DNA from: Alviniconcha marisindica
Lineage: Eukaryota > Mollusca > Gastropoda > Provannidae
DNA length: 64,000 nt
Direction: 5' to 3'
Assembly (NCBI GenBank): GCA_018857735.1
Contig: JABMCL010003006.1
Span: forward strand, 118,501 to 182,500
The position numbers and the translations under genes are program-made. Positions 19,200-45,179 of this stretch are shown piece by piece. Each line of letters begins with the position of its first letter. Positions within the stretch are counted from its first letter, which is position 1. Under the pieces are notes generated by a model that saw only the letters and a program-made list of their open reading frames with translations, ran no database searches and was not told the DNA's origin.

Positions 19200-20090
19200 G
19201 TCGTACACACCATCTTGATCACCAACTCTAAACAATCTCTAATTTGCCATTGCAATACATCACCGAGAATCAAAATGATCCATGACCACGGACATGAAAA
19301 CATGAATGGGTGTCCATCCACAGGGTGAACAGTAGTAGTTATGCTATTTAATCTTTCGTGACAACACAGTGATTATACATTCAAACGATCCTCTGCTCGT
19401 CTTTTAGATATGCCATCAGTTAGCCTTTTTGCTTTAAAAAAACAACAACAACAAAAGCAAAACAAACATCACATGCAACATCAACTATAGGATGACAGGT
19501 TTTGCTGATCTGCATCCAAGCTGATCATAAAAAGTTTCCCCAAGAGAATTTAAGAGTTAGTTACTGAACTTTCACCTCCTGTCAACCACACAGTCCCCTC
19601 AGGATGATCCAACTCTCAAAAGCTGAAGTACATTTCAAATCTTTTTCTCATAGAATATTCATTTATTTTCAGGGAAAAAGACCAACACAAACAAAAAAAG
19701 AGAAAAGATTATGCTGCCAAGAATTAGAGGGGTCAGCTACAAATAAGCAGAACAGTGCACGATACACCTTACACTAAGCCTGCAGTGGAGATCAGTGGCA
19801 TCACAGAGGAGAAATCACAGAGGTGGGAACATCAACCCACAAACTGTACACAACATTCAGTCCACGAGCTAATTAAACCCCTCCTGCATCATTATTCAAA
19901 TACACGTCTTGTCAGGATTTGAGATGGCAGACAGGCTCTTCTTCAATGGTTTAAAAGTAAATTGCATGCTCTCTGTTTTCAAAAGAAGAAATGGTGTATC
20001 ACATGATACATTGATGCTCAACGTTTTGTCCCACAATTTTGTGGGGTGTCATTTTTAAATTTAATATTTTTTTTACTGTTGAGTTACACA
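19200..20090. other. Intergenic DNA without recognised feature
   Basis: Single-copy, AT-rich; no coding match seen. Confidence 0.5.
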
Positions 20091-20094
20091 CAAG

Positions 20095-20690
20095 CAGAAC
20101 TCGATGTATTACTACTATGATGCTCCATGGATGAAAACTAGTGTGCATATACTGCTAGTATACTCCATGTATTACTAGTATAATGCTCTATGGATGAACA
20201 CTAGCGTGTATGTGTCACTAGTATACTCCATGTATTACTAGTATGATGCTCCATGGATGAAAACCAGTGTGTATGTATCACTAGTATACTGCATGTATTA
20301 CTAGTATAATGCTCCATGGATGAACACTAGTGTGTATGTATCACTGGTATACTGCATGTATTACTAGTATAATGCTCCATGGATGAACACTAGTGTGTAT
20401 GTATCACTGGTATACTGCATGTATTACTAGTATAATGCTCCATGGATGAACACTAGTGTGTATGTATCACTGGTATACTGCATGTATTACTAGTATAATG
20501 CTCCATGGATGAACACTAGTGTGTATGTATCACTAGTATACTGCATGTATTACTAGTATGATGCTCCATGGATGAACACTAGTGTGTATGTATCACTAGT
20601 ATACTCCATGTATTACTAGTATGATGCTCCATGGATGAAAACTAGTGTGCATGTATCACTAGTACAATATGCTCCATGTATTATCAGCAT
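20095..20690. repeat. About 61-63 bp minisatellite (ACTAGTAT-rich), 9 copies
   Basis: The unit contains CATGTATTACTAGTATAATG, CTCCATGGATGAACACTAG and TGTGTATGTATCACTAGTAT. It is rich in short palindromes (ACTAGT, CCATGG). Confidence 0.94.
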
Positions 20691-21007
20691 ACATCACTGG
20701 CCAGTGCTGATTCAATTGCAGAGGGAGGAGGGGGGAGAGGGGCACAGTACTTGGGGCCAGAAAAGCATACAGTGTCAAAACTGCTGCAGTTACCTGATTA
20801 CACCTTACCACTAGTTACCCTACTCAACTCCAACAGCTGCAGAAATATTAACCTGAACATTAACTCACCGGGAGATCTTGGCATCAAGTGACGTGTCACT
20901 CCAGTGCATTGTCGCCAGCAGAGATCACCAGCTGACACGGTGACAATTAGATGTAATTAGTGTTCGGGTAAAAATACTGTGACAATGCAATTGCCAGTTT
21001 TTTGTTT

Positions 21008-21240
21008 TTTTCCACTCACTTTGAATGAGCTAAATTGTACTTTGAATGAGCTAAATTGTAAATGGTGGAGTTCACAGTTTAGCTCACTTTGAATGAGCTA
21101 AATTGTAAATGGTGGAGTTCATGTATCTTGTGTTTACTTACATGCCCGGTGAGAGTTACCGTTGGAGACTCAGGTCTTTGTTGTTGTGTTTGTGTGACAT
21201 CTTTTGAGCGCTAATTAACTCCCTTGTGTGTTGATTGTGT
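21008..21240 (+). repeat. Short tandem repeat plus dispersed repeat copy 2
   Basis: CTTTGAATGAGCTAAATTGT occurs three times (21018-21105), followed by the second copy of the repeat at 17618-17760 (CTTACATGCC to CTCCCTTGTG). Confidence 0.7.
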
Positions 21241-22560
21241 GCGAGTGCTCTGGGCCTTGTTCTCTTTCAGACTGTACAAAGTATTGCACACAAAACAAGG
21301 TATAGACTGCTTGCTCATTTACTGCTGTACAGTGAATCATTTGTGTCTTGTCAACAGGAAAATGAGCTTCAGACATAACACATTAATGTCTCGACAACTC
21401 CTGCAGTGCACACCAACACAGCTTCCAGCTGCTACGCATGAGTTGCTACTTTGGCAAGAAAGTGGACTCTTTTTTTCTTCTTCCTCCTGTACTTCTTCAT
21501 GTACTCTGCAGCTCCCCACAATTAATTTTATTGACCTTAAAGCAAAACAAAACAAAAAAACAAAAAAAAAGGGTCTTGTAATTATGCTCAGACAGTTAAT
21601 TACAATATGAGTCATCTCCAACAGACTTTGGAGATAAGAACCTTGCTTTGGTTTAGACACAAATTTGGTCTGTGCGTTATTAAAATGTTCATACAAACTT
21701 CATTTCCAATTAAAAACCAGACTGACTAATGGTCATTGCATGATTCAAATTACCAGACAAGTGTCTCTTGCCATTCAGAACCAACTCCCAACAGTGCTAG
21801 AAGACAAAAATATGGTCAACATTTCATTCAGAAGGATAGTAAGATAAAATCCAACATCAAAATAAATTCTCTTTTTTAAATTGATAATAATTATATGTAC
21901 ATACATGTAGATATTCCCAACTCACATAAAAATACATGTACAATGCTAATTTTGCTTTTATTTTGGTCATTCAAAAATAACGCTGATAAAACAATCACCG
22001 ATGATTCTTCAACATAATTGTGCGTAACCATTTCCATTGGCATACACCCAACATCTACCCCTCTTTTTATTGTTGTTGCTGTTTAAAAATACGTATTGCT
22101 AACTGCTTAAATCAGTCATGATTCTGTCTGCCTAGAACGTGCTCCTCTCAATGTATGTCTAACAATGACAGTGAAAAGCAAGAGGGTAGCTTCTGGCAAC
22201 CCTTCACACTTACATTGTGTAGAATGCTAACTGTTACTCTCAACCAAAATCTTAAGAAGCCCAGATTTTATTCACCATGCCTTAACTAAAATTGGGACAG
22301 ACTCAAATGGTAATAAGTTATTCATTAACTTTCACAGTGCTTCGTAGATCATGACCCCCCCCCCCCCCCTTTTTTTTTTTTAAACTATCTAAATTGGAAT
22401 TCCTCCATGGAACTTCAGTATTCCTCAAATATGCACTAACAGATATCTGAAGAGTTTGTTTATCTTCACAATGAAACTTGGACTACTCTTATATTATGTG
22501 TGTCTTAAGTTAGTCTTGCTATCACCACTGCCAGAGAGCTTGGTGTGCAAATTCTCCTTC
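21240..22560. other. Intergenic DNA without recognised feature
   Basis: AT-rich single-copy sequence with short A and C/T homopolymers (21550, 22355-22382). No gene recognised. Confidence 0.5.
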
Positions 22561-22739
22561 AGCATTTGAAGAGGAAAAGATGGCATTCGTCTCCTACACA
22601 AACAGTACAGAAAGCTCAGGCACTAGTGAGACAAGGACCATGCAGTCCAAAGTAGAGTGCTGTGTTGTGGTGCTTAATTCAAACACTGAAACAGGTGAAG
22701 CTGTGCCTGGATGGATGAAGAAGTTAACACCTGTGTGGC

Positions 22740-23580
22740 TACAAATGCATCTCAGGCATGGTGACACATCACCGCATAGACTGATGTCTCCATGATGGCA
22801 TCACCACGCAGACAGAAGTCACCATGTTGACATGACCATGCAGACTGAAATCACCCATGGTGACCTCACTGAGTCACTGCAGATTGAAGTTGCCATGGTG
22901 ACATTACCATGCAGTCTGAAATTACTGTGGTGACATCACTGCAGATCAAAGCCACCATGCACACTGAACTCACCATGGTGACATCAGTGCAGATCAAAGT
23001 CATCATGGTGACATCACTAAGCAGACTAAAATCACTGTGGTGACATCACTGCAGATCAAGGTCACCATGCAGACTGAACTCACCATGGTGACATCAGTGC
23101 AGATCAAAGTCATCATGGTGACATCACTAAGCAGACTAAAATCACCATGGTGACATCACTGCAGACTGAACTCACCATGGTGACATCAGTGCAGATCAAA
23201 GTCATCATGGTGACAAAACTATTCAGACCAAACTCATGGTGACATTACTACAGATCAAATTCACCATGCAGACTGAAGTCACCATGGTGACATCGCTATG
23301 CAGACCAAACTCATCATGGTGACATTTCCATGCAGTCCAAAATCACTGTGGTGTTCAAAACATCATCACACGTAACACTGAAGCCACCGCAGCTGCACAG
23401 GCTTAAAGTCACCCAAACCACACATCTCCAGACAGATAAAAGTGATCAAGGTGGACACATCACTCCACAGACTAACCTCACCATGGTGACAGTGCCAGTG
23501 AAGTCACCATGGTGACATCACCACAGCCTGAAGTCACCGTGGTGACATCATCACTGCCTGAAGTCACCGCAGCGAGGTGA
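22740..23580. repeat. Minisatellite with TCACCATGGTGACATCA core
   Basis: About 18-20 units of 24-48 bp with the core TCACCATGGTGACATCA and CTGCAGATCAAAG or GCAGACTGAA. The core holds a 12-bp palindrome (TCACCATGGTGA) and a CRE-like TGACATCA. Confidence 0.92.
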
Positions 23581-23824
23581 GGATGAAAGACATAGCGGGT
23601 TTCTTTCAACTCAACGTTTTTGCTCATGAACTGCCTATTTGGCAAATCCACACAGAAAACAACGAGCCAGAAGAAGGGAGGGTGCTGGGAGGAACAGTAA
23701 CAATATCATGCCAAACAGAAACAGACCCAGTACAAAACAGTATCACTAGTAATAGTATTAGTAACAGCATTATTGTGCAACAAACCATGCCTTGCAGGCT
23801 AGGCACATAACAATCTCACTCACA

Positions 23825-24060
23825 GATCAGGAAGTACCTTATTGTAAACTACAGATCAAGTACTGGGTTGTAAACAACAGCCCAAGTACCTGACTTGTAG
23901 ACTACAGATCAAGTACCTGATCGTAAACTACAGATCAAGTATCTTAAACTACAGATCAAGTATCTGATTGTACGCTACAGCTCAAGTACCTGACTGTAGG
24001 CTACAGATCAAGTACCTGAATGTAAGCTACAGATCATGTACCTGATTGTAAACTATTGCT
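23825..24060. repeat. About 26-bp minisatellite (ACAGATCAAGTACCTGA)
   Basis: Nine units with ACAGATCAAGTACCTGATTG and TAAACT. Confidence 0.9.
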
Positions 24061-24351
24061 AAAAGACGAAGAACACCACAGTGTCATTATTAACAGACCC
24101 AGCGAGTTCATGATTGTACCATAGATTACAAACAGCAGGACAACAGTGCTAGCAAAACTAAAAGTACACAGCAATATTACTAACTGACCAGAAATGCTGC
24201 CAACAGGCTGAGTACCTGATAGTGTTACTGTCACCTATTATAGTATTGAGAAAAAAAGTATTTGCGCCCTGCACTACCGACTTACTTCACTCAGGTCCTT
24301 GTCTGCCTCCTGAGGCATCAGCCACCAACAGTTCACCAGAGCCGGTCCTAA

Positions 24352-24664
24352 AGCCCGTTCTTAATTGGGCGAATGTTTCTTCGCGAACCTAGTTGGAAGT
24401 ATTCGGTGAACCTAGTTGGTTCTTAATTGGGCAAACTTTTTTTTGCGAACCTAGTTGGAAGTATTCGTTGAAGCTATATTCGGGGTCCAAAAAAGCTTTG
24501 CTCAACGTGCTCTGGGAACATTTGCCCTATTCAATGATCTTTGCCTCTGGACTGTCCGAACCATATTCGGCAAATTAAAAGTTCAATTAAGAAACCAATC
24601 ACAGTTCGTCGAAGTGTCCGAAGTATGTTCGGCAAACAAACATTTGCCCAGTTAAGAACGGGCT
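24352..24664. mobile_element. PIF/Harbinger-type MITE, 313 bp
   Basis: 27-bp terminal inverted repeats at 24352-24378 and 24638-24664 (AGCCCGTTCTTAA-TGGGC-AATGTTT, two mismatches) are flanked on both sides by TAA (24349-24351 and 24665-24667), the 3-bp TWA target duplication typical of PIF/Harbinger. It has no transposase. It carries an internal duplication of GCGAACCTAGTTGGAAGTAT and of part of the terminal repeat. Confidence 0.88.
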
Positions 24665-24669
24665 TAAGG

Positions 24670-27080
24670 CATTCGCTGCCTCAGGTCAGTGTTACTGATG
24701 AGTCACGGTGTCTGGCCAGTGGATTTCAAAGATTCTTCTCAGGCAGCCTTTGACGAAGATCTGTGCTTCTTTGATGGTGGTCTTTGCTGTGCGCCATGGC
24801 TCTGCTCCAAGCAGCAGGATGGACTCGACACTGGAGCTGAGCAGCCTGATATATATTCATGTGAGATGATATTCCTTTGAAGCTCCGGATGTTCATGAGC
24901 TGTGGAACTGCTGCTCTTGCTTCGATGTCTGCATCTGTGCTGCTTTGTCTGTCAGTGATACTGCCTAGGTAGTAGGTAGGTAGGTGTGCCTAGAAGACCC
25001 AGTACTCAACAGTAGTGCTAAACAGACCACACGACTGCAGAACTAACAAGCCAAGTACAAGACAGCGCCACTAACAGCAACGCACACAGTACAGCTAACT
25101 AGCGCTGTAATGGACCAAGGACATGGCAGCGTCACTAACAGGTGAATTAATACAGGATAATATAACTAACAGGCGGAGAATAAGACAGCGTCTCTAAGTC
25201 TAACACACCACGACCAAGCACAAGACACTATTGTGTTTTTGTATGTATGACATAATCGTTAACAGCATTACTGCATGCTGTTCTGAAGACTACCACGACA
25301 CGGTTGTGCATCATACTGAAGGTAGCGGACTAAAGCAGTGTTTACACCACCCACTGTCAAGGCACCCAGCACTGGGCAGTTTGAGCCACACTGCCCTGTG
25401 TGGTGTGAACTAACCATAACCTGACCAGCCTCTGGCTACAGCTTGAGGCAGCAGCACTGGTCTGAAAGGGTATGACCTTTCTTTTGTGCATGCATAAACA
25501 GGATCCACTCTTACACTACAATTCTGGCCTCTGTTTGTTGTCCCTCATAATAATCCTGTAATAGATCAGCCCGACATCTGAGAACATCAGTCCTACATCA
25601 TCATCACCTCTGTTGGATTATTTCTGTCTTTGCAAAGTAAATCTTTCACGGTCAAATTCTGCATGAAATTTATTACTTTGGCCTTCTGGGGTGTCTGTTC
25701 TTTTAGAACTTCATATGGTTCCATTTTCATTTTTATAATAATTAATCTGCAGACATTAATCATTTTTGTGGGAGTGAAGAAACTCTGTACATGAGAAGAA
25801 GAAAAAATCAGTTTTAATTTTTATGAAATGTTTAAAACAACACAAAACAGCATTATTGTGCACTGCACTGATGACCGTGAGGTAAGAAGAATGCTGAGGA
25901 AATGTACCATCCACTCACTACTCAGCTACAATAACACAAAAACAATGGCAGCAGGACATACGGTTCAACAAGGAAAAGAGTTACGCTGAGCTGCAAATGG
26001 GTCAGGGATGAGACATGAAACGCTTGACTAGCCACGGACTCACTTACTCTCAACTGACAAGTTAACACGACAGTTGTCAATCTTTGATAGACCCACAGGG
26101 CACACTGTACTGACTCGCCCACTCTCAACAGACAACCAATCAAGGGATTTAAATCTCAGCTGACACAGTTTTAACACATGTATGCATCACTTATTTGCTT
26201 TCTCTCAACTGACAAATGTAACAGTTACTTTCAGTGGCATACTTGTGTTGCTAATTCTATGCATAATTTTTTTAATTTTTTGTATGTGTGAGCATTCACA
26301 GAAAGCAACCTATCACAAATTGGACTACTTTAGATACAAATCTGCAGTTGAAACAGTTAACTGGTGGGGGGTTCAGGATCTGCTTTTTGTTGTTGCTAGT
26401 CTCTCACTCCCCACTGAAAACTGGTCAGATGCTGGTGTACAGCAAAATGTAAATATTATGATCTCTAAGGTTACAGGATATTTCAGAGGTCATGGAAGCT
26501 GACCTACAACCATAAACCCCGTTTTGCAAAATAAGAGGGGGTGAAGATACAAATACACACCATACTCAGGCTTGCTTGTGAAGCTGTACACCCCGATATG
26601 TTGCCTGTCCAGACCAAATTACATTCTGCCACACAAAAAATGTTCACCACCACTGTCGTCCAAACAACCACTACTTCATTATTTTTAAAAACAACACCTA
26701 AAAGTCTGCACATTCACATGAAATGTGATGTATATTAGATACAATCATGAAAATTGTCAATTCCCCAACATTCACGATCCTGAACATCCTCTTGGCAAAC
26801 TGGAATGCTGTCTTTCAAGATTATTTCCTTCCTTTACCTTTACGCTTCCCCCATCAGTTTCACACAACAGTCTGAGAATCCATCTCCATCCCAGTTGTCT
26901 CCCTTGGAACAGCACAAAGCCATCTCGCGTACTGGCAGCACGTCGTTCCGCAAGAAGAGCATGGCATCAGTACCTGGTGCCCAACTGTCACACAGGGGCT
27001 GCTTCACAGCCACTACAAATGTACACAGACAGATCTCACATTTCACTGCACAGCCCACCTTGTCTGATGTACCAGACTGC
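24670..27080. other. Intergenic DNA, probably part of the MSK 3' side
   Basis: Mostly single copy with weak GACAGCGTCACTAACAG-like repetition at 25000-25220. No gene recognised. Open frames at 26182-26502 (+) and 26840-27091 (-) show no domain I know. Confidence 0.5.
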
Positions 27081-27930
27081 CCGTTCTCCACATGCGTTGC
27101 CTGACATACCAGACTTCATACACCTTTTGCCTGACATACTGAACTGTTGTTCTCCACACACCTTGCACCTGACATATTGAACTGTTGTTCTCCATACACC
27201 ATACTGCACATACTGAACTGTTGTTCTCTCCATGCCTGACATATTGGACTGTTGTTCTCCACACACCTTGCCTGACAAGTGGCATACTGGACTGTTGTTC
27301 TTCAAACACCTTGCCTGAGATATTGGACTGTTATCCTCTACAAATCTTGCCTGACATATCAGTTCTCCACACAAGTATCAGACCGACATATCAGCCCGAC
27401 ATATCAGTTTTCCACACACTTTGCCGGACACTGGACTGTTGTTCTCCAAACACCTTGCCTGACATATCAGTTCTCCACACAAGTATCGGACTGACATATC
27501 GGACTGACATATCAGTTCTCCACATAAGTATCAGACCAACATATATAAGCCTGACATATCAGTTCTCCACACACCTTGCCTGACACTGGACTGTTGTTCT
27601 CCAAACACCGTACCTGACATATCAGTTCTCCACACAAGTATCGGACGGACATATCAGCCTGACATATCAGTTCTCCACACAAGTACTGGACCGACATATC
27701 AGCCTGACATATCAGTTCTCCACACAAATATAGGACTGACATATCAGTTCTCCACACACCTTGCCTAACATACTGGACTGTTGTCCTCCAAAGACCTTGC
27801 CTGACATATCAGTTCTCCACACATGTATCGGACTGACATATCAGTTTTCCACACACCTTGCCTGACATATTGGACTGTTGTGCTCTACATGCCTTGACTA
27901 CCAGACTTCTCCACACATCTTTTGCCTGAT
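27080..27930. repeat. Minisatellite (GACATATCAGTTCTCCACAC)
   Basis: Irregular 30-60 bp units combining CACACCTTGCCTGACATA, GGACTGTTGTTCTCCA and GACATATCAGTTCTCCACAC, in about 25 partial units. Confidence 0.92.
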
Positions 27931-28793
27931 GTACTGGACTGTTGGTTTGCACATATCCATCAGTATTTGGTGCATGTGGCAGCCAGTACACTGAAGACAG
28001 ACGGGTTCAACCACTATGCGCTTCGAACAGTTCTCCTCATACCGGTGCCTTTAGGCACTGTGATTGTCCTTCCACTTGGCGACAAAGTATGGAGTACTTA
28101 TGCTGCCTCAACCTGGAGTGCCATTCAAAGCAACAACTTGCATGTATGTACACACCCTATCATGCAAGTCACCAACCCACGCTACAGGCAGCTCCCTCTG
28201 ACTGAGGTTTTTGTCAGGGAGAGCTTACTGCGCATCAAGATTTTCACAGCATCGGCCCATATCAGTGGCAGTGCACAAGCCTGGACATCCAAGGCCTCTT
28301 TCCTGACTTTTCCACTTCCATGAACAGTTCTTCCGTTAGCAGAGCTTTGTTGCTGGGTGCAATCCTCAAACCTTGAAAACCAGCCCACTAAGAAACAAAA
28401 CGTCTGAGAAATTCTTTGAAGATCCATCGATGTATTTGAACAAATTTGCAGGAAAGAGACTCCACACCTTACTAAACTGATTTCACCGAGTCTCGTTCGC
28501 AGAGATATAATGTAGTGCAACTTCAAACCATGAAGGTACTTTCAACGTGGGATCATAGGAGGGAATTGTCATCAGGAGTTTTTACTTCCCTGGCATACTC
28601 ACAAGCTGCCAAAATCTCAATGTTGGGATCAAATACTCTGTCGCCTCATCTGTTCAAGTTTGTCCCAACATAACCGTGCGCAACATTCACTTTCTCACCA
28701 CAGGCATACATTTGTAACTCTGATTATTTGGGCACATCCACAAAATAATCGCCAATCTGTCTGCCATTGCACAAGCTTTTTTTTAGAGCAGGG
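27930..28793. other. Sequence directly 3' of the MSK stop codon
   Basis: Single-copy sequence that should hold the start of the MSK 3' untranslated region. No clear poly(A) signal identified. Confidence 0.5.
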
Positions 28794-41504
<12,711 letters not shown>

Positions 41505-41508
<4 letters not shown>

Positions 41509-41965
41509 CTGCAACACACACAAAGCAATGCATAGGTGACACACACAGGCACAGCACAGGTTGATAATGCATGGTGATACACACAGGCACAGCACAGGCT
41601 GATAATGCATGGTGACACACGCAGGCACAGCACAGGTTGGTAACGCATTGCAACACACACAGGCACAGCACATGTTGGTAATGCATTGCAACACACACAG
41701 GCACAGCACAGGTTAGTAACGCATTGCAACACACACAGGCACAGCACAGGTTGGTAATGCATTGCAACACACACAGGCACAGCACAGGTTGGTAACGCAT
41801 TGCAACACTCACAGGCACAGCACAGGTTGATAATGCACTGCAACACACACAGACACATCACAGGTTGGTAACGCATGGTGACACACACAGACACATCACA
41901 GGTTGGTAATGCACGGTGACACACACAGACACATCACAGGTTGGTAATGCACTGCAACACACACA
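41505..41965 (-). repeat. RPS6KA5: 38-39 bp minisatellite abutting MSK exon 1 acceptor
   Basis: On the plus strand the units read GCATTGCAACACACACAGGC, ACAGCACAGGTTGGTAAC. The first unit overlaps the acceptor (CACTGCAACACACACA, 41508-41523). Two later units keep the CTGCAAC that equals an intact AG acceptor. Confidence 0.9.
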
Positions 41966-41969
41966 CAGA

Positions 41970-43480
41970 TGCAAAGTTTTAACACATTGCAGAATACTCA
42001 CATACTAAATACTCAGAATACTTGCATGCTGATATACATATATACACTGTGATAGACAAACATGCTGTTTAATACATTGTAACATGCACGTACAGCCTGA
42101 CGCATTATCAACATGCGCAAACACACTGTTTAATGCACTGCAACAGTCACAAACTCATAATTTAACATGCAAAACACTTGACAAGGCAGCTTATCACATT
42201 ATAACCTCATAAAAGCACACAATTACACACATTTCACTTCTAAATTTGTGCTTTCATGAAACTCCAGACAAGTAAAGGTTACCCCACACCACATAAGCCA
42301 CAAAACCATTATTACCAATAGCCTTTAAGCAAATTTGGGAGGGGGGGGGGGGGGGGGGGAGGGGGCCAAAGGCGTCTGGACCATTTGCTGTTTTCCTTGT
42401 CCGCCTGTTTAGTGGCTGTTATCTTGGTAGGCTGTAGCCGGCACAGAACGGCAGCCCAGCAAAGGGCCAAAGTGCAACACTGCTTGACGAGCGGCAGTGT
42501 GCACAGAGGCCCAGCCAACAGGCTAACACAAGCCTTGCACTATGTACAGCTGAGCCGGTGAATGGTGACCGGAACAGGTTTGCACAAAACGGCGGAGCAG
42601 GCCGAAGTATTCTGCCCTGTGCACGGAGGCCCAGCCAACAGGCTTGCGCTGGGGGAGGAGGGGGAGGGGGTTGGGGGGGGGGGGGGGGCGGCTGTTGCCG
42701 CAATTTGACAGTTGCAGCTGCACAAAATGTTTCTGCAGAAAGACGCACAGTTTGCAACATCTTTTGACTTTACGCTTGCAGGCTCTGCCAAACCAGAAAT
42801 TAGTTTTCTGGAGACAAATTAAACTTTCGCAATGACAAAACTGCCTCTCATCTTTTGCAGCTGTTAAATTTGTTGCAGACTTGCTGTCGCAAAAGCTGTC
42901 TGCGGCGTCCCATGTCTCAAACTCTTTTGCAACTGCAAAATACTAATCACTTCAAAAACTGAAATAGTTTCGTCCCTGTAAAGTTGATATTGCTGCTGCA
43001 AAGTGAGCCCCGGTTTGTTTGTTTGTCTGTTTATTGTTGTCGTTTGGCACCAAGTGAGCTTGTCACCGCAGTTAAAGTGATTACACACTGTAACACCGCA
43101 AACACACAGCTGCACTTTAAAAAAAAAAAAAAAAAAAAAAGGGCAGGCACTGACACTTGGACTGTTCCTGTGCACGCTAAGCGGCATGCTGACTTAATTC
43201 ACTGTCGACACACGGCAGCTACGAACACTGGGAGAAAACCACTCGCTGTTGTTCAGCCCCACGGTAATGACTGCTTCCTGATTGATCGGCAGCGGCAGTC
43301 GGGCCTAATCCCCAAGGCCAGCGAAGCGAAGGCAGGTGCTTATCCAGGTAACGCGATGAGGGAGGGGTTATAGCTACATGGTAAAGGTATGATACATACG
43401 GCTCTGCGTCTTGCACCTCCACTATTGTCCCTAGTCCGCTTTGCAGCATCTGAGGACGTGAAACAGAATGTATACACCCT
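41970..43480. other. Intron or upstream DNA of MSK
   Basis: No exon found. It contains poly(G) at 42339-42366, a duplicated segment around GGCCCAGCCAACAGGCT (42508 and 42628), a G-rich stretch at 42650-42690 and poly(A) at 43119-43140. Confidence 0.5.
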
Positions 43481-43490
43481 CCACTCGGAG

Positions 43491-43580
43491 CTCAGGAGCT
43501 GTGTGAAAGGGGAGGTGGCCGTCCCGGGCTCCCTGTCCCTAACAGTCCGTACGGTCTCTGTGGACGTAAAGCAGCAATGA
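43491..43580 (+). mobile_element. SINE-like element, family 2, partial
   Basis: AGCTCAGGAGCTGTGTGAAA through TCTGTGGACGTAAAGCA; tail missing. Confidence 0.75.
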
Positions 43581-43737
43581 ACAAAACCTGCATGCGCTCA
43601 CTCTCTCTGCCCGACTGCTCGCCGCGAGGGTCAACGCTCTTACGCTGCGTGTCTCTGCCGGTTAACCCGTGATGGTCAATGACCCGTCCTTCTTTTCTAC
43701 GTTTCGTCATCAACATTACGCCTCGCGCCTTAAGGGA

Positions 43738-43747
43738 GAGAGAGAGA

Positions 43748-43810
<63 letters not shown>

Positions 43811-43958
43811 GGCGGGTGGAGAACTAGGGGGGCGGCTGTAATGGTCAGTGACCCCTCTCTTTCCACGTTTCAGCATCAACATTACCCCTCTCTCTTACTC
43901 GGTCTTAGTCAGTTGTAATGGTCAATGCCCTCTCTCTCTTTCCATGTTTCATCATCGC

Positions 43959-44014
<56 letters not shown>
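43738..44014. repeat. G-run, (TG)n and (CT)n tracts
   Basis: (GA)n and a G run at 43738-43777, TG at 43780-43808, and a long CT tract at 43963-44014 flanked by two related TTTC-CATCA-CATTAC-like segments. Confidence 0.9.
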
Positions 44015-44019
<5 letters not shown>

Positions 44020-44569
44020 GTATGTGCGTGCGCGTGTGTGTGCGTTCGTTCGTTCGTGCGTGCGTGAGTCATGTGTGCGTGCGTGTGTGTGAGCCCGTCC
44101 AAGCAATAACTGAACCTAACAAGCCATTAATAATATTAATAATAATAATGCAGCAATGATATGTCAAGGGCACACGAGTGTAAACAGATTGATTCAGTCG
44201 TGATGGTGCCAGCAAAACAGGACGAAATGTTTTCACCCAGTGCAACCACGTGACTACATCACTATGGCTGGTTCATTTAATGCCTAAATATGTGAATGCA
44301 TATATATATATATATATATATATATGCGTGCGTGCGTGTGACTAATATACAATATATATATATTAGTGTGACTGGTTCAGGAAAGGCAGGCTTTTAACAT
44401 TCATTCAATCTTAGTCATCACTGACGGTATAACTGTTACACAATCTGTCATCAAGACCTCACTTTAGGTCACCGCACACTAACCGTCACGACGCAGTCTT
44501 TGTGAACAATCTGTCTGCACGCAATCTTTAGGCTCGACGGACTAACTCTCACAACACTAGGCTTGCGAA

Positions 44570-45170
44570 CACGACCCAACTAACCCTCACCGTGTGTATA
44601 GGGGTCACGACCCAAATAATCCTCACCGTGCGTGTAGTGGTCACGACCTAACAATCCTCACCGTGCATGTAGTGGTCACGACCTAACTAACCCTCACCGT
44701 GCGTGTAGTGGTCACGACCTAACTAACCCTCACCGTGTGTATAGTGGTCACGACCCAACTAACCCTCACCGTGCGTGTAGTGGTCACGACCCAACTAACC
44801 CTCACCGTGCATGTAATGGTCACGACCTAACTAACCCTCACCGAGTGTGTAGTGGTGACGACTTAACTAACTCTCATTATGTGTGTAGTGGTCGCGACCT
44901 AACCCTCATCGTGTATGTTGTGATCACGATCTAACTAACCCTCACCGTGTGTGTAGTGGTCAGGTCCTAGCTAACCCTCATCGTCGTGACACTCTCACTC
45001 ACACGTAGTGGTCACGATTACACTCCGAGCATCGTTTTCCGGTACCTTCGCAGGAAGGATGTCGCAAACCAGTGCTTGGAGTTTGGGTCACGACCTAACT
45101 AACCCTCATCGTGTGTGTAGTGGTCACGACCCAACTAACCCTCATCGTGTATGTAGTGGTCACGCACTCC
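44570..45170. repeat. About 37-bp minisatellite (CTAACCCTCACCGTGTGT)
   Basis: About 14 units with AACTAACCCTCACCGTG and TGTAGTGGTCACGACC, interrupted at 44985-45090. CpG-rich. Confidence 0.93.
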
Positions 45171-45179
45171 TAGCGAGTG

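Noticed and set aside
26182..26502. 106-codon frame with a hydrophobic stretch (possible membrane protein)
   Set aside because: No family resemblance and AT-rich composition gives hydrophobic runs by chance.
26840..27091. 83-codon Cys-containing frame on the minus strand
   Set aside because: No recognisable motif; one edge runs into a minisatellite.
44570..45170. Telomere-like CTAACCCT repeats
   Set aside because: CTAACCCTCACC is embedded in a 37-bp unit, not a 6-bp array; a minisatellite.
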